A stretch of 55,272 nt of DNA from Hydrogenophaga sp. (GCF_018780075.1 NZ_JADMKB010000116.1:1-55272); one strand, 5' to 3'. Shown: positions 20,741 through 29,839, counted from the stretch's first letter. Translations and numbers: made by a program. Notes: generated from the letters alone by a model not told the origin.

Positions 20741-21654
20741 GGCTGTGCTCCCGTGCTTGAGGGCGATACAGAGGAATCGGACTTCAGAACCCGCTGTACA
20801 CCCGGAACCGTGGTGGCGCCCTTGGCTGCCGATCCCTCCAGATCGAAGGCTTCGTTCCAGATGCCCACCACGGCCGATCCCGCACGCAGCATCAGGCGGC
20901 GGCTGACGCGGTCCACCACCAGGGCGTCGTCCTCCATGCGGGCGTTGACCAAGGTTTCGCTGCCGTCGCCCAGCATGTGGAAGACCGCGGGTACCTCGCG
21001 GTTGCCCGGGAACTTCAGGTAGGTGAAGCGGCCGTCGTCGTAGACCAGCGTGGGGACGATGTCCGCAGAGCCGGCGCCTTCGGCTAGTGCGTATTGGGTG
21101 TTGAGCACGGTGGGTTTGGCCGCCAGGCGCTCCGCCACGATCTGCAGGGCTGTCGGTGGGGGTGGAATCGGTGGCAGGCTCGCCAACGCGGCGAGTTCCC
21201 TCTCCGCCAGACTGGGCGGGGCTGCTGCGGGTTTGGGGGACCGGATGGCCAGGCGATAGACCGGCGTCTGGCGGTCATGGTCCGAAAGGACCACAAAGCG
21301 CAGCATGTGTGAGCGTCGGTCGGTGATGACCGCCAGGTTGTTGGGCGCGTCGGCGGCGCTCTTGGCCTTGACGTAGAGGTGGTGCCCGCCCGGTTGGGCG
21401 GCCACGCACCAAGCGCCATCGGGTTTGCTGCAATCACCGCCCTGGCCGACCGCCACCTCAGTGATGACCTCCCCCTTGTCGAACTCCACCAGCGTCACCA
21501 TGCCGCGCTTGACCGGGACGGTGACCACCGCAGTGGCGTCGTAGACCACCTCACGCAAGCGCGGATCGGTCTTGCCTATGGGCTGAGTCGCTGAGGCGGG
21601 CTGGTGGGCCAAGGCCAACGACAGCAGCGCCAGGATGAGTGCAGGGCGGTTCAT
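20737..21654 (-). CDS. virB9: VirB9 outer-membrane core complex protein
   Basis: A 305-residue protein from the ATG at 21654, which overlaps the VirB8 stop as ATGA. A signal peptide covers residues 1-22 (ending A-S-A-T). The mature protein has V-Y-D-A-T-A-V-V-T-V-P-V-K-R-G near the N-terminus and, after a linker with P-P-I-P-P-P-P-T, the C-terminal VirB9 domain with V-P-T-L-V-Y-D-D-G-R-F-T-Y-L-K-F near residue 215. VirB9 normally binds VirB7 through the C-terminal domain. The N- and C-terminal halves are separated by a Pro-rich linker as usual. Confidence 0.92.
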   Translation of the reverse strand: MNRPALILALLSLALAHQPASATQPIGKTDPRLREVVYDATAVVTVPVKRGMVTLVEFDKGEVITEVAVGQGGDCSKPDGAWCVAAQPGGHHLYVKAKSAADAPNNLAVITDRRSHMLRFVVLSDHDRQTPVYRLAIRSPKPAAAPPSLAERELAALASLPPIPPPPTALQIVAERLAAKPTVLNTQYALAEGAGSADIVPTLVYDDGRFTYLKFPGNREVPAVFHMLGDGSETLVNARMEDDALVVDRVSRRLMLRAGSAVVGIWNEAFDLEGSAAKGATTVPGVQRVLKSDSSVSPSSTGAQP

Positions 21655-22421
21655 GGCTTCGCTCCCGTGGTCGGGGTGTTGATCTCGGGGTCGGATCGGT
21701 AGGCCGTGACCACGAAGCCGAAAGGGTTCTCCAGCCGGTCCGACTCTTTGGCCAGCACCTTGGGCTGGTACTGGTAGACCACGCTGGCCACGTGCCGTGT
21801 GGTCACATCCGGCAGGTTGCGGTCGGTCATGCGAACAACTTTGTCGTAGGTGACTGTGGCGTCGCTCTGGTTGCCGCTGCGGCCCGATGCGCGCAGCCGG
21901 ACGCCGACGATGTTGATGCGCCACTCTTCGGTGGAGCCGACCTTCTTCTGCAATGCTCCGTCGCCTTCGAACTGCCGGTTGTATTCGGAGAAAACGGCGG
22001 GCACCGCCATGCGGGCCACCTGGTCAAAGTCCCGCTGAAGGAACATCCAGCTGTAGGCTTCGCGGGAACGCACGAAGGTGGCCAGGTTGTGTTTGTCCAG
22101 TGCCTCCATGGCGGGAATGGTTTCTTCGCTCAGGCGCTGCTGAATGGTTGTTTCGCCTGTGACCCGGTCCACCACGATGGGGATCTCCACCACCTGGCGC
22201 AGCGGTCCCTGCACGAAGACGGCGGCGATGCCGATCAGGCCAATCGCCAGACCTGCTGCGGCGGCGGCCCAGGCCCGGCGTTCGGAGCGTTCCAGCATCA
22301 GGGCGCGGTCGATTTCCCAGTCCCGGTTGGCCTGCAGCGACGGTGCTTCAGGCGCAGGAGGGGATGTTTTGGGCTGTTTCGGCCATGCGGCGGCCTCACC
22401 TGACATCAGGATGGCACTCAT
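21651..22421 (-). CDS. virB8: VirB8 inner-membrane assembly factor
   Basis: A 256-residue protein: short cytoplasmic N-terminus, one membrane segment at about residues 50-71 (A-A-A-A-A-G-L-A-I-G-L-I-G-I), and a periplasmic NTF2-like domain. V-V-D-R-V-T-G-E-T, S-R-E-A-Y-S-W and V-A-S-V-V-Y-Q-Y-Q-P identify the VirB8 family. It nucleates assembly of the channel with VirB9 and VirB10. It follows VirB5 after 23 bases and overlaps VirB9 by 4 bases. Confidence 0.92.
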   Translation of the reverse strand: MSAILMSGEAAAWPKQPKTSPPAPEAPSLQANRDWEIDRALMLERSERRAWAAAAAGLAIGLIGIAAVFVQGPLRQVVEIPIVVDRVTGETTIQQRLSEETIPAMEALDKHNLATFVRSREAYSWMFLQRDFDQVARMAVPAVFSEYNRQFEGDGALQKKVGSTEEWRINIVGVRLRASGRSGNQSDATVTYDKVVRMTDRNLPDVTTRHVASVVYQYQPKVLAKESDRLENPFGFVVTAYRSDPEINTPTTGAKP

Positions 22422-22444
22422 GGGGGACTCCGGTGGGGTGGTGG

Positions 22445-23140
22445 TTACGGAAGGAAGTCGGACACCTTGCCGGTCCGGCCCAGCATCTGGTACTGGCGTT
22501 CGCGCTCACGGGACCGGGCGATGCGCTCTTCGCTGTCGGCCATGCTCTGCAGCATCTGGATTTGCGAGGACTCGTGCGCCAGCAGGGCGTTCTCGGCGCC
22601 AATGCGGGCCTGAATCTCCTGCACCGACTTCTGGTCGGTAGTGGCGTTGATCTGGGTCATCAGCGACTGGATCTGCTCCAGCCGCTGGGCCGCCGACTTC
22701 ATGGCGTCCTGCAGCAGCCCCTTTTGCTGGTACGGCTGCGCCAGGGTGGCCTGGCACTCGGTGCGCGCGTCGCCCGAGCGGTCCATGCAGTTGTAGAGCA
22801 TCCCGACATCGCGCAGTACCTTGGCCGTGGCGTTGAGGCCGCTGTAACCCGAGGTGTTGATGGCGTTGAGGTAGGTGTAGGCCTCGGCCGGGATGTAGTT
22901 CTTGAGCAGCGGGTTGTTGAACACGTCGCCCAGGTTGCGCATGCCATTGATGCTCTCGATCTGGGTCTGCAACTGTCTGATCTGCTGGATCTGGTTGTTG
23001 ATCTGGGTGATGTCGTTGATCACCTGCTGCACCGCCTGGAACAGGTTGGCGACATCGATCACGGGGATGCCGGTGGCGCGCGCGTGGCTGGCGCCCAGCG
23101 AAATCAACACGGCAGCGGCGACCTTGAGGCGGTACTTCAT
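22445..23140 (-). CDS. virB5: VirB5-like minor pilin
   Basis: A 231-residue exported protein from the ATG at 23140, with AAGGAG 7 bases upstream; the frame is open upstream but without coding character. Residues 1-21 form a signal peptide ending A-R-A-T. The rest is a long helical protein (I-N-D-I-T-Q-I-N-N-Q-I-Q-Q-I-R-Q repeats, L-L-A-H-E-S-S-Q-I-Q-M-L-Q), which fits VirB5, the tip component of the T-pilus. It comes after VirB6 rather than before it, unlike the Agrobacterium order. VirB5 sequences diverge strongly, so identity rests on helical pattern and position. Confidence 0.82.
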   Translation of the reverse strand: MKYRLKVAAAVLISLGASHARATGIPVIDVANLFQAVQQVINDITQINNQIQQIRQLQTQIESINGMRNLGDVFNNPLLKNYIPAEAYTYLNAINTSGYSGLNATAKVLRDVGMLYNCMDRSGDARTECQATLAQPYQQKGLLQDAMKSAAQRLEQIQSLMTQINATTDQKSVQEIQARIGAENALLAHESSQIQMLQSMADSEERIARSRERERQYQMLGRTGKVSDFLP

Positions 23141-23165
23141 GGTGTGCTCCTTGGCAAGTGGGAGA

Positions 23166-24233
23166 TCAAGACCGGCCGCGCAAGGCGGCGAGTCGGTATG
23201 CCGCAGACCGTGCGGCTCCGTAGCCCCTGCGGGCCATGTTTCCGGCGTATCGACCCGTGGCCGATGCGGCGTCACCAGCCGTGGCAACCGCGCCAGCGCC
23301 TGAACGGATCACGCCCCCAGCGCCTGTACCGGCGGCGGCTGATCGGGCTGAGGAGGCTGAGCGCAGGCCCGAAACCATCATGGCGTTCTGGATCATCTGC
23401 ACGCCTTGCTGAATGGCCGCACCACCGGTCAGAGCCGAGGCAAGGCTGGGCGCCTGGAAGCAGAGGATGGCCATGAGGATCATGAGCACGCAGTAGCGGG
23501 TGGCTTCGCCCAGCACGTTGAAGGTGCTGCCGAGGAAACCGCCACCGTCGTTGATGGCCTTGAACATGGCGGCGCCCATGTAGGCGCTCAGACCCAGCGC
23601 GAAGAAGGCAAACCAGGTGAGCACCACAGCGTTCAGCACCATCGACAACCAGCTGTCGAAGAAGCGCGCGGTGGGGCGCCAGGCCAGGCACAGGATGAAC
23701 AGCGGCCCGATGGCGATCACAAAGGTCAGAAACAGCTTGGCCAGCGTGATAGCGAAAAGAGCGATGCAGAGGAAGAAGACAGTGCCGATGGAGAAGATGC
23801 CGCCGGCCAGCAGCAGGTCCAGCCGGAGCACGCTGGCCTCTTTCATGATGTCGGCCACCTGGGCGCTGGCGTCGTCGTTGAATTTGTCGAGCAAGGCGTA
23901 GGGCGAGCTGATCGTGGCGGGGTCAACACCAGAAGGCAGAAAGGTGTTGGCCACGCCCATGGCCAGCGCATTGGCGGTGTCCGACACGTTGCTGATGTAG
24001 AAGCCCGACTGCAAAGCAAAGGCCAGCACCAGCCCGATCTTGAAGACCTTCCACACGAAGGTGGGCACGGTTTCAGACACCTCATTGCGCAGAACCGCCC
24101 AACCGTAGAGTGCGACCCACACCGTCATCGCCGACAACGCAATCGGCGTGATCGCCGACATGAGCGAGGAAACCACGCCCAGCACGTAGGTGCTGAGAAT
24201 CGCATCGAAGTTGGAACCGACCCAGGCGAACAT
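23166..24233 (-). CDS. virB6: VirB6-like polytopic channel protein
   Basis: A 355-residue inner-membrane protein with about six hydrophobic segments between residues 15 and 265, for example S-S-L-M-S-A-I-T-P-I-A-L-S-A-M-T-V and G-T-V-F-F-L-C-I-A-L-F-A-I-T. This is followed by an Ala/Gly-rich C-terminal tail. The periplasmic loop between the first segments and the L-F-L-T-F-V-I-A-I-G-P-L-F-I-L motif fit the TrbL/VirB6 family. VirB6 contacts transferring DNA and is needed for pilus formation. Its start is preceded by AAGGAAG, and the six-cysteine protein gene ends 12 bases upstream. Confidence 0.9.
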   Translation of the reverse strand: MFAWVGSNFDAILSTYVLGVVSSLMSAITPIALSAMTVWVALYGWAVLRNEVSETVPTFVWKVFKIGLVLAFALQSGFYISNVSDTANALAMGVANTFLPSGVDPATISSPYALLDKFNDDASAQVADIMKEASVLRLDLLLAGGIFSIGTVFFLCIALFAITLAKLFLTFVIAIGPLFILCLAWRPTARFFDSWLSMVLNAVVLTWFAFFALGLSAYMGAAMFKAINDGGGFLGSTFNVLGEATRYCVLMILMAILCFQAPSLASALTGGAAIQQGVQMIQNAMMVSGLRSASSARSAAAGTGAGGVIRSGAGAVATAGDAASATGRYAGNMARRGYGAARSAAYRLAALRGRS

Positions 24234-24245
24234 GGCATCGCTTCC

Positions 24246-24674
24246 TTACTGCACCGCCGGGTAGGGCAGGTTGGTCGGGGGTGGCGCGAAGACCTTGACG
24301 CACTTGCTGCCCAGATCGGGAAGCTGGCACTGCAGCCACTGGCCGCTGACCTTCACGACCCAGATGCGCGAGAGCTTGGTCGTGCCGTAGCTCGACTTGC
24401 GGCAAGTGCCCTCACGTGCATAGACCTCGGTGCATTCTTGCAATCCGTCGCGCGTCTCAACCATGTGCCAAGGGCCTGCGTGGCAACCCGCTTGAGCAAG
24501 GCAAGGTTTGGACTTGCGGATGGGTCCCGAGCTCGGCAGCGTTGCCAACTCAACCAACCGTTCACCGATGGCCGAGATGCTCACAGCCTCGTTGCCCTTG
24601 ACGAACTGGGCATTGGCGTTCGCGCTGAAGACGGCAAGCGTCAACACGACGGGCAAGGTGTGGAATCGGTTCAT
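24246..24674 (-). CDS. Secreted six-cysteine protein of unknown function in the T4SS operon
   Basis: A 142-residue protein with a signal peptide (residues 1-22, ending A-N-A-Q). The mature part has six cysteines (C-L-A-Q-A-G-C, E-C-T, T-C-R, Q-C-Q, K-C-V), a pattern that suggests three disulfides in the periplasm. I do not recognise the family. There is no lipobox, so it is not a classical VirB7, and it lacks an obvious entry-exclusion pattern. Its start overlaps the VirB4 stop as ATGA and VirB6 follows after 12 bases, so it is part of the mating-pair operon. It may be a channel accessory, an exclusion protein, or a VirB7 substitute. Confidence 0.6.
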   Translation of the reverse strand: MNRFHTLPVVLTLAVFSANANAQFVKGNEAVSISAIGERLVELATLPSSGPIRKSKPCLAQAGCHAGPWHMVETRDGLQECTEVYAREGTCRKSSYGTTKLSRIWVVKVSGQWLQCQLPDLGSKCVKVFAPPPTNLPYPAVQ

Positions 24675-27181
24675 GACGCTCTCCTGGAGTTGCGGGATTT
24701 GCGATCCTGAACCTCGCGCAACAACACGGGAAGCCAGAGAAACGGATCGTTACCGTGTTGTTCACGAACGGTGTCCAGCAGGGCGACGTTGTCGGTGGTG
24801 GCCGACAGCACGGTCACGAAGTCCTGCAAGTTGCTGAGGTCCAGCTCACAGATCGCACTGCTGTGCCCCTGCTTGACCAGGAAGCGTCGGCCGCCCTGTG
24901 CACCCAGGCTGCGCACGATGCCGAATTCGGCTTCGCTGAGCCCGAAGCCCTCCACGTATTCCTCGCGCACCGCTTCCGGGTTGGCTAGAAAAATTTTGGT
25001 GACGCTCTGTTCCACCATCGTGCGGCCGATGGGGTGGCGCAGCACGTCGGAGGGACTCTGCGTATCGAAGATGCCCAGCCCGTTTTGCTTGCGGATGGTC
25101 TTCTGCTTCTGTTTGGCGAAGTCGCTGAAGATCTCGTGGTCCAGCGCTTTCCAGAACTCCGAGATCACATAGATCAGCCGCTCGCCGTTGACCAGCTCTT
25201 CCATCACCTGGAGCAGGTACAGCATGACCGGCGTGCGGACCTCGGGCAGGTCCAGGAACTCGGTGGTGTCGAAAGCGATGATCGAGGCGGATTGCAGATC
25301 CATCAGCTGATCGTTGGCCTGGTCGAACACCCAGCCGAGTGCGCCGCCCTCGCACCAACGGCCCAGCCGTTCGTACAGGCTGTTCTCACCGGACTTGGGC
25401 AGGTTCTGGCGGATGGTCGAGAAGCGGCGCAGGGCTGTCGGCATCATCGCCACCGTTTTTACGGCGTCGGCGATGGCGCGCTCGTCGGCCGGCAGCAGCG
25501 GCAGTGCGGGGGTAGCGATGCAGGTGCGCACCAGCTGTTCCCAGAACTGGATGCGGGCCGGCGTGGGATCGCGCTGCAGCGGGTTGAGGTGCGTGGGCTT
25601 GCCCGCTTCGAGTGTGAAGTACCGGCCGTTCATGGCACGGATGGCAATCTCGCAACCCCGATCCAGATCGAACAACACCAGTCGGGGTGCTGGGTCCCAC
25701 TTTCGCGTCAGTGCCAGCAGGAACATCTCCAGCGTGGTTTTGCCAACCCCGGTGGACCCGATGATGATGGTGTTGCCGGGCAGCTTCTTGTCGGCCGAGT
25801 CTTCACCGTCGGGACTGCTGTGGAAGTTCAGGTAGAACGGTTGACCGGAGGGCGTCCTCAGAAGGGCCAGCGCTTCGCCCCAAGGGTTGCCGTCGCGCTT
25901 ACCCCGCGCGAAGTTGTGCCCACTGGCCAGGGCAGCGAAGGCGCGGGAAGACAACTTGGCATCGCGCGGGCGCCATTGCCAGTTGCCCGGCATCTGGGCG
26001 AACCAGGCGGCGTCGGCCACCAGGTCCACCGGCGACATCTGCAGGCTTGACGACTCACCCACGGCGCCGATGGCCTGTGCCGCACGGCGGCCAGCGTCTG
26101 CCAGGCTGTCCTCACCCGGGTTGCCGAAGACCACCAGGCTGTAGTGGTACTCACCCATGCAGAACTGGCCGTCGCCCAGTTCGTTCAGCGCTTCGTCCAT
26201 GTCCGAAATCTGGCTGGACACGACATCGTCGCTGGCGATCAGCTGATCGCGCTGCAGCTCCAATGCTCGGGTGGCCTCGCGGCGCGGCAGGATCGAAAAG
26301 CTCTGCGTCTCGATGAACTCGCTGTCTTCGTACAGCAGCGCGTTGAGGATGCCCGGCTCAACGGCGTCGGCGTATTCCTTGATGTCCACCAGGGCCGCGC
26401 AGCGCCGCTGGTCCCCATTTCGAAGCTCCAGCTTGTCACCGCCAAACGAAAGACGGGTCGAGGGCAGGATGCGGTGCAATGGTCCGGCCGTGAAAGGCAC
26501 GGGCTTCCAGTACCCGTTGACCAGGTAACCCAGAAACTCGGCGACTTCCGAATAAAGGCGACCTCGTTGTTCACGCACCCCCAGCAACTGCGGACCAAAA
26601 CCGCGCAGCACCCGGTGCACGAACGCGGTGCGCTCCTCCATCACGCGCAGCGCTTCGGCATGAGCCTCCGCGATGGCGGCCTTGGACCGCTGCGGCGACT
26701 GCAGCGCCCGGCTGATGCGGGAAGAGGTGGGCCGGTAGACCAAGGTCAGGTACAGCTCGTTGCTCATCATCGAACGCTGGTTCAGGTGCGCCTGATAGGC
26801 CTGCGACAGGTCTTTGGCAAACCCGTCTTCCGCTGGGTCGGTCAGCGCGTCCTGAATCTTGCGGTGCAGCCGGTGGGTCCAGATGGCCCACTGGCCACCC
26901 GAGAGGTTGCGCAGCAGGCTACAGAACGCCTCGTGCCGTTCCGAGACCAGGTAGTCGTCGGCGCACTCGAACGCCACGCCATCGAGCCGCCACACCCGAA
27001 GGAAATCGCCACCACGGGTGATCACATCGTGGTCGCTCAGCAGTGACGAGAAGGGCACGAACCTTGTCAATGGGTTCTCCGCCAGAGCCTGCGACCAATG
27101 GCGCGGCTGCGGGCCACCCGTCTCAGCGCGCCGCTTCGTGCGACGTGAGCCTTTGCCCAAGCGGTCAAAGATGCCAGACAT
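24671..27181 (-). CDS. virB4: VirB4 secretion ATPase
   Basis: An 836-residue ATPase. The N-terminal CagE/TrbE/VirB family domain is followed by the C-terminal motor with Walker A (I-I-I-G-S-T-G-V-G-K-T-T, about residue 475), and D-L-D-R-G-C-E-I and V-I-S-E-F-W-K near the Walker B region. It is the most conserved T4SS motor and drives pilin extraction and substrate transfer. Its start overlaps the VirB3 stop by 17 bases. It is full length for the family. Confidence 0.94.
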   Translation of the reverse strand: MSGIFDRLGKGSRRTKRRAETGGPQPRHWSQALAENPLTRFVPFSSLLSDHDVITRGGDFLRVWRLDGVAFECADDYLVSERHEAFCSLLRNLSGGQWAIWTHRLHRKIQDALTDPAEDGFAKDLSQAYQAHLNQRSMMSNELYLTLVYRPTSSRISRALQSPQRSKAAIAEAHAEALRVMEERTAFVHRVLRGFGPQLLGVREQRGRLYSEVAEFLGYLVNGYWKPVPFTAGPLHRILPSTRLSFGGDKLELRNGDQRRCAALVDIKEYADAVEPGILNALLYEDSEFIETQSFSILPRREATRALELQRDQLIASDDVVSSQISDMDEALNELGDGQFCMGEYHYSLVVFGNPGEDSLADAGRRAAQAIGAVGESSSLQMSPVDLVADAAWFAQMPGNWQWRPRDAKLSSRAFAALASGHNFARGKRDGNPWGEALALLRTPSGQPFYLNFHSSPDGEDSADKKLPGNTIIIGSTGVGKTTLEMFLLALTRKWDPAPRLVLFDLDRGCEIAIRAMNGRYFTLEAGKPTHLNPLQRDPTPARIQFWEQLVRTCIATPALPLLPADERAIADAVKTVAMMPTALRRFSTIRQNLPKSGENSLYERLGRWCEGGALGWVFDQANDQLMDLQSASIIAFDTTEFLDLPEVRTPVMLYLLQVMEELVNGERLIYVISEFWKALDHEIFSDFAKQKQKTIRKQNGLGIFDTQSPSDVLRHPIGRTMVEQSVTKIFLANPEAVREEYVEGFGLSEAEFGIVRSLGAQGGRRFLVKQGHSSAICELDLSNLQDFVTVLSATTDNVALLDTVREQHGNDPFLWLPVLLREVQDRKSRNSRRAS

Positions 27182-27497
27182 CGGACGCTCCCCGGAAAAG
27201 GGTGGGTGAGTAGCTGCGCGCGCGCCAGAACCGCCGGTTGCGGTCGTGCAGGTGCAGCTTGAGTGCGATGAAGATTTGCCGAAACCGCTGGTCGTCCCGG
27301 GATGTCACCCAGCGCATCCAGAAGAGGGTGGGCACGAAGGACAGCAGCACGCCCAGCGCGATCCACCAGCTCACCAGGATGCCGCCCCACATGATCAGCA
27401 ACATGCCGGTGCCAAACAGGATCACCAGCGGCACCAGCGGAATGCCCAGCTTCATGGCAGGGCGCGTGGCACCCTTGTAAATCGCTTCGGCTTGCAT
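27165..27497 (-). CDS. virB3: VirB3 inner-membrane protein
   Basis: A 110-residue protein from the ATG at 27497, chosen because GAAGG lies 8 bases upstream; an in-frame GTG at 27506 is the alternative. It has A-I-Y-K-G-A-T-R-P-A-M-K-L-G-I-P near the N-terminus, typical of VirB3, two membrane segments (V-P-L-V-I-L-F-G-T-G-M-L-L-I-M and W-W-I-A-L-G-V-L-L), and a cytoplasmic tail. VirB3 assists VirB4 in pilus assembly. Confidence 0.9.
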   Translation of the reverse strand: MQAEAIYKGATRPAMKLGIPLVPLVILFGTGMLLIMWGGILVSWWIALGVLLSFVPTLFWMRWVTSRDDQRFRQIFIALKLHLHDRNRRFWRARSYSPTLFRGASDVWHL

Positions 27498-27515
27498 GGT
27501 CTGCACCTTCAGCCG

Positions 27516-27800
27516 TCAGCTGACGATGTAGCTGGCAAAGGCCGCGGCCCCACCCACCAGCGTGCCGCCAATGAGCACGTTGGCCACATCGGCAAGGCGC
27601 GCGCCTTGAAAGATCATCTTGAAGCCGGCCCAGATGATCGCGATCGTCACCACGGCCACGGAGATCGTCACCAGGATTGCGTTGACGTTGGTGACCGTCG
27701 TGTTCACCTTGTCGAAGCCTTGCGCCCAGACCTGGGGTGGCAGCAACATCAACAGGCTGAGGGCGCGGACCTGGCCTTGAGACAGTTTTTGGCGGTTCAT
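27516..27800 (-). CDS. virB2: VirB2 major pilin
   Basis: A 94-residue prepilin with a long signal region (about residues 1-27, ending V-W-A-Q) and two hydrophobic helices (I-L-V-T-I-S-V-A-V-V-T-I-A-I-I-W-A-G and V-L-I-G-G-T-L-V-G-G-A-A-A-F). The basic loop K-M-I-F-Q-G-A-R between them is typical of VirB2/TrbC. It forms the pilus shaft. Its start overlaps the VirB1 stop as ATGA. Confidence 0.92.
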   Translation of the reverse strand: MNRQKLSQGQVRALSLLMLLPPQVWAQGFDKVNTTVTNVNAILVTISVAVVTIAIIWAGFKMIFQGARLADVANVLIGGTLVGGAAAFASYIVS

Positions 27801-28471
27801 GATGGCTCCTTGGATGACGGGTGGGAACGAGGGAGGGACAGAGATCGGGCCGCAGAGACGACCTTCTGCACATAGCCATGGCGAAAGCCAGTCGAGAAGT
27901 TGCCGCTGTAGTAGCAGGAGAGGGCTTTGCGCAGAGCGGCCTGCCGGGTGTCAGCGCCACCCCGAGACTGCCCGGCTCGCTCGAAGCATTCCGTCAGCAC
28001 GGACTGCATGGCCGACAGGTTTTGGCAGGGGTCGAAGGCACTGCTGGTGTTCAACCCCAGACGCCGGAAGTTGCCCACGTTGATCTGCCCCAGGCCGACG
28101 CTGAATTTGTGTCCGTCGGAGAACAACTGGTGCGCGGTGGCCAGTGCTTCATCCCGGTTGTTGGGCTGGCGGCGCAACGCACCACCTACCACGCCGATGG
28201 CCCAGGGGTTGAAGGCACTCTCTACAAAGACGAGCGCATATGCCGTGGTCAGATGGACTTGTGGCGCGCAAGCACTGGCGAGAGCAGCAAACGATGAGGC
28301 TTCAATGGCACTTGCGTCAAGGACGAGAGCGAAGCCAAGCTGCCCGGTTGTCGCCAGAGCAAGAACAGTTGCTGCCGCACCCGCTCTCCGGAGCTTCCCA
28401 AGTCCAGTGCCCGCTTGTGCGCCTCCAGATAGTCGATCTGGTCGCTGTAGCCGATCGGGGACGAAGTCCAT
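27797..28471 (-). CDS. virB1: VirB1-like lytic transglycosylase
   Basis: About 224 residues from the ATG at 28471, with GAGGTG 5 bases upstream; a GTG at 28483 is possible. The conserved core is A-L-V-F-V-E-S-A-F-N-P-W-A-I-G-V, with the catalytic Glu in V-E-S, then F-S-V-G-L-G-Q-I-N-V-G-N-F and a Y-Y-S-G-N-F motif, typical of slt/VirB1 enzymes that open peptidoglycan for the channel. The N-terminal ~40 residues precede an uncertain signal segment. It is the first gene of the T4SS operon, so the promoter should lie just to its right. Confidence 0.85.
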   Translation of the reverse strand: MDFVPDRLQRPDRLSGGAQAGTGLGKLRRAGAAATVLALATTGQLGFALVLDASAIEASSFAALASACAPQVHLTTAYALVFVESAFNPWAIGVVGGALRRQPNNRDEALATAHQLFSDGHKFSVGLGQINVGNFRRLGLNTSSAFDPCQNLSAMQSVLTECFERAGQSRGGADTRQAALRKALSCYYSGNFSTGFRHGYVQKVVSAARSLSLPRSHPSSKEPS

Positions 28472-29143
28472 CAGACACCTCACAGTTTCCGCATCCGCTG
28501 GAGGTGAAGGTCACTTCATCTCGCTGGGTGCTGTGAGGTCAATGTAGGACTGAGATGCGCCTGTTTCGCTGCTGGATTTGGGCTGTTTTCCAGCAGATAC
28601 ATGCTTTGCAGAAAACGGGTTCTATCCGGTACCCCAGAAAAAAGAACGCCCGGCGCGAGGGCCGGGCAAAGCAAAGTCGCTGTCACACGACTTTTCAGGG
28701 AGGAGGGCCGACTGTTAAGGCCGACCCGGGCGCATTATCGATTCACACCGCGCAAAGCGTCTACGAAAAACTATGCTTGGTGCCCCTATGACGCATTCCA
28801 GTTTGAGTCGTCTGGTTCAACGACGCCACCGTGACCGGAGTGGCTACTGTGCAGCGATTGCTGTCCGCCGCAGCGACACGCTGAACTCACGGGCCCGGCG
28901 ACATTGGAGTCATTGGGCACCCGCGCTGCCAGCGGCGGGGATGACTGATTCGAAAGGCACCGCCGACCTCGTCACTGACATGATTTCTCCTCAAAGCGCC
29001 GAGATCACGCGCTCGACCCCACGCCGTCCTTCAAACCGCCAGCTGACCATAGCGGCAGAGAGTTCATTGACGTCCCGCTCCTTGCACCTGCGCTGTATGT
29101 TTCAGAAGGAGTCACCGCTTCTTCAGGGTGGTGAGGATGTCAA
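28472..29143. other. 671-bp non-coding junction between T4SS operon and catabolic cargo
   Basis: I see no credible gene here. The stretch contains the minus-strand terminator at 28639-28667, a second dyad (AAAGTCG at 28673-28679 with CGACTTT at 28688-28694), and a GGCCGAC direct repeat at about 28707 and 28721. The virB promoter must lie in its left part, but I cannot place -35/-10 boxes with confidence. The region separates backbone from cargo and is a likely site of old recombination. Confidence 0.5.
28639..28667 (-). terminator. Rho-independent terminator, minus strand
   Basis: GCCCGGC (28648-28654) and GCCGGGC (28661-28667) form a 7-bp GC stem with a 6-base loop. On the minus strand the stem is followed by a T-rich run (TTCTTTTTTC). 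It would stop transcription coming from the tetR gene before it enters the T4SS operon, insulating the two blocks. Confidence 0.7.
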
Positions 29144-29839
29144 CTAATCGCGATTCCAGGCGGCCATCAGCACCGTGCCGACTTCATCTGCGCCAACATC
29201 TGTCTTTGCGGAAGTGCGTCGAGCGGTGGCCCGGCCTGACCGCACGCCGCCGTGACCCATTTTGGGAGCTGCTGAGTCGATCAGGAGCCCACCCAGCAAT
29301 ACCCGGTAGAACTCCTGGAACGCCTCCTCGATGGTCAGGTCGGCCTGGGCGAGGAATGTGGGGCGGCGCAACCTCAGTGCGGCTCCCAGGATGAGCTCGG
29401 ACACCACCAGTCCGTGGCAAGGCGCGAAGACGCCCTGGTGTACCCCCTCGTCGATCAGTTGGGACAGTCTCACGGTGCGCGCCTGTTGGTAGCGGTCGAA
29501 GATGCTTCGGGCGGTTGCGGAGTCCTCCACATCTTTCAGGAACTGGACGCCGATGCGGCTGGCAGCACGGACGCCCACGCCGAGGTAGGCGGCAAGCGCA
29601 GCCGTCAGGTCTTGCTCACGTTCGATCAGCGCTTCGCCCTGAGCCAGGATGCCGTCGAAGAAGTGTTTCACTGCCGCACAGAAGATCTCCTCTTTCGTCT
29701 GTGCGATGTCGTAGAGACGTCGCCGCGAGCAGTGCATCCGCGCAGCGATCTCACCTACCGTCATGCCCTTGATGCCCTCCGCCAGCAGCAGATTGGTGAG
29801 CGCATCGAAGAACTCGTCGTCCGTGAGCTTCTTTTTCAT
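29144..29839 (-). CDS. TetR-family repressor of the catabolic cluster
   Basis: A 231-residue regulator from the ATG at 29839; 12 more upstream residues are in frame but run into the operator region. The N-terminal HTH is clear (M-T-V-G-E-I-A-A-R-M-H-C-S-R-R-R-L-Y, residues ~25-42), followed by an all-helical ligand-binding part and a basic C-terminal tail. It is divergent from the acyl-CoA ligase gene, with four GGTACC cores between them. By family, an acyl-CoA or related pathway intermediate would release it from DNA. Its own promoter overlaps the same sites, so autoregulation is likely. Confidence 0.85.
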   Translation of the reverse strand: MKKKLTDDEFFDALTNLLLAEGIKGMTVGEIAARMHCSRRRLYDIAQTKEEIFCAAVKHFFDGILAQGEALIEREQDLTAALAAYLGVGVRAASRIGVQFLKDVEDSATARSIFDRYQQARTVRLSQLIDEGVHQGVFAPCHGLVVSELILGAALRLRRPTFLAQADLTIEEAFQEFYRVLLGGLLIDSAAPKMGHGGVRSGRATARRTSAKTDVGADEVGTVLMAAWNRD

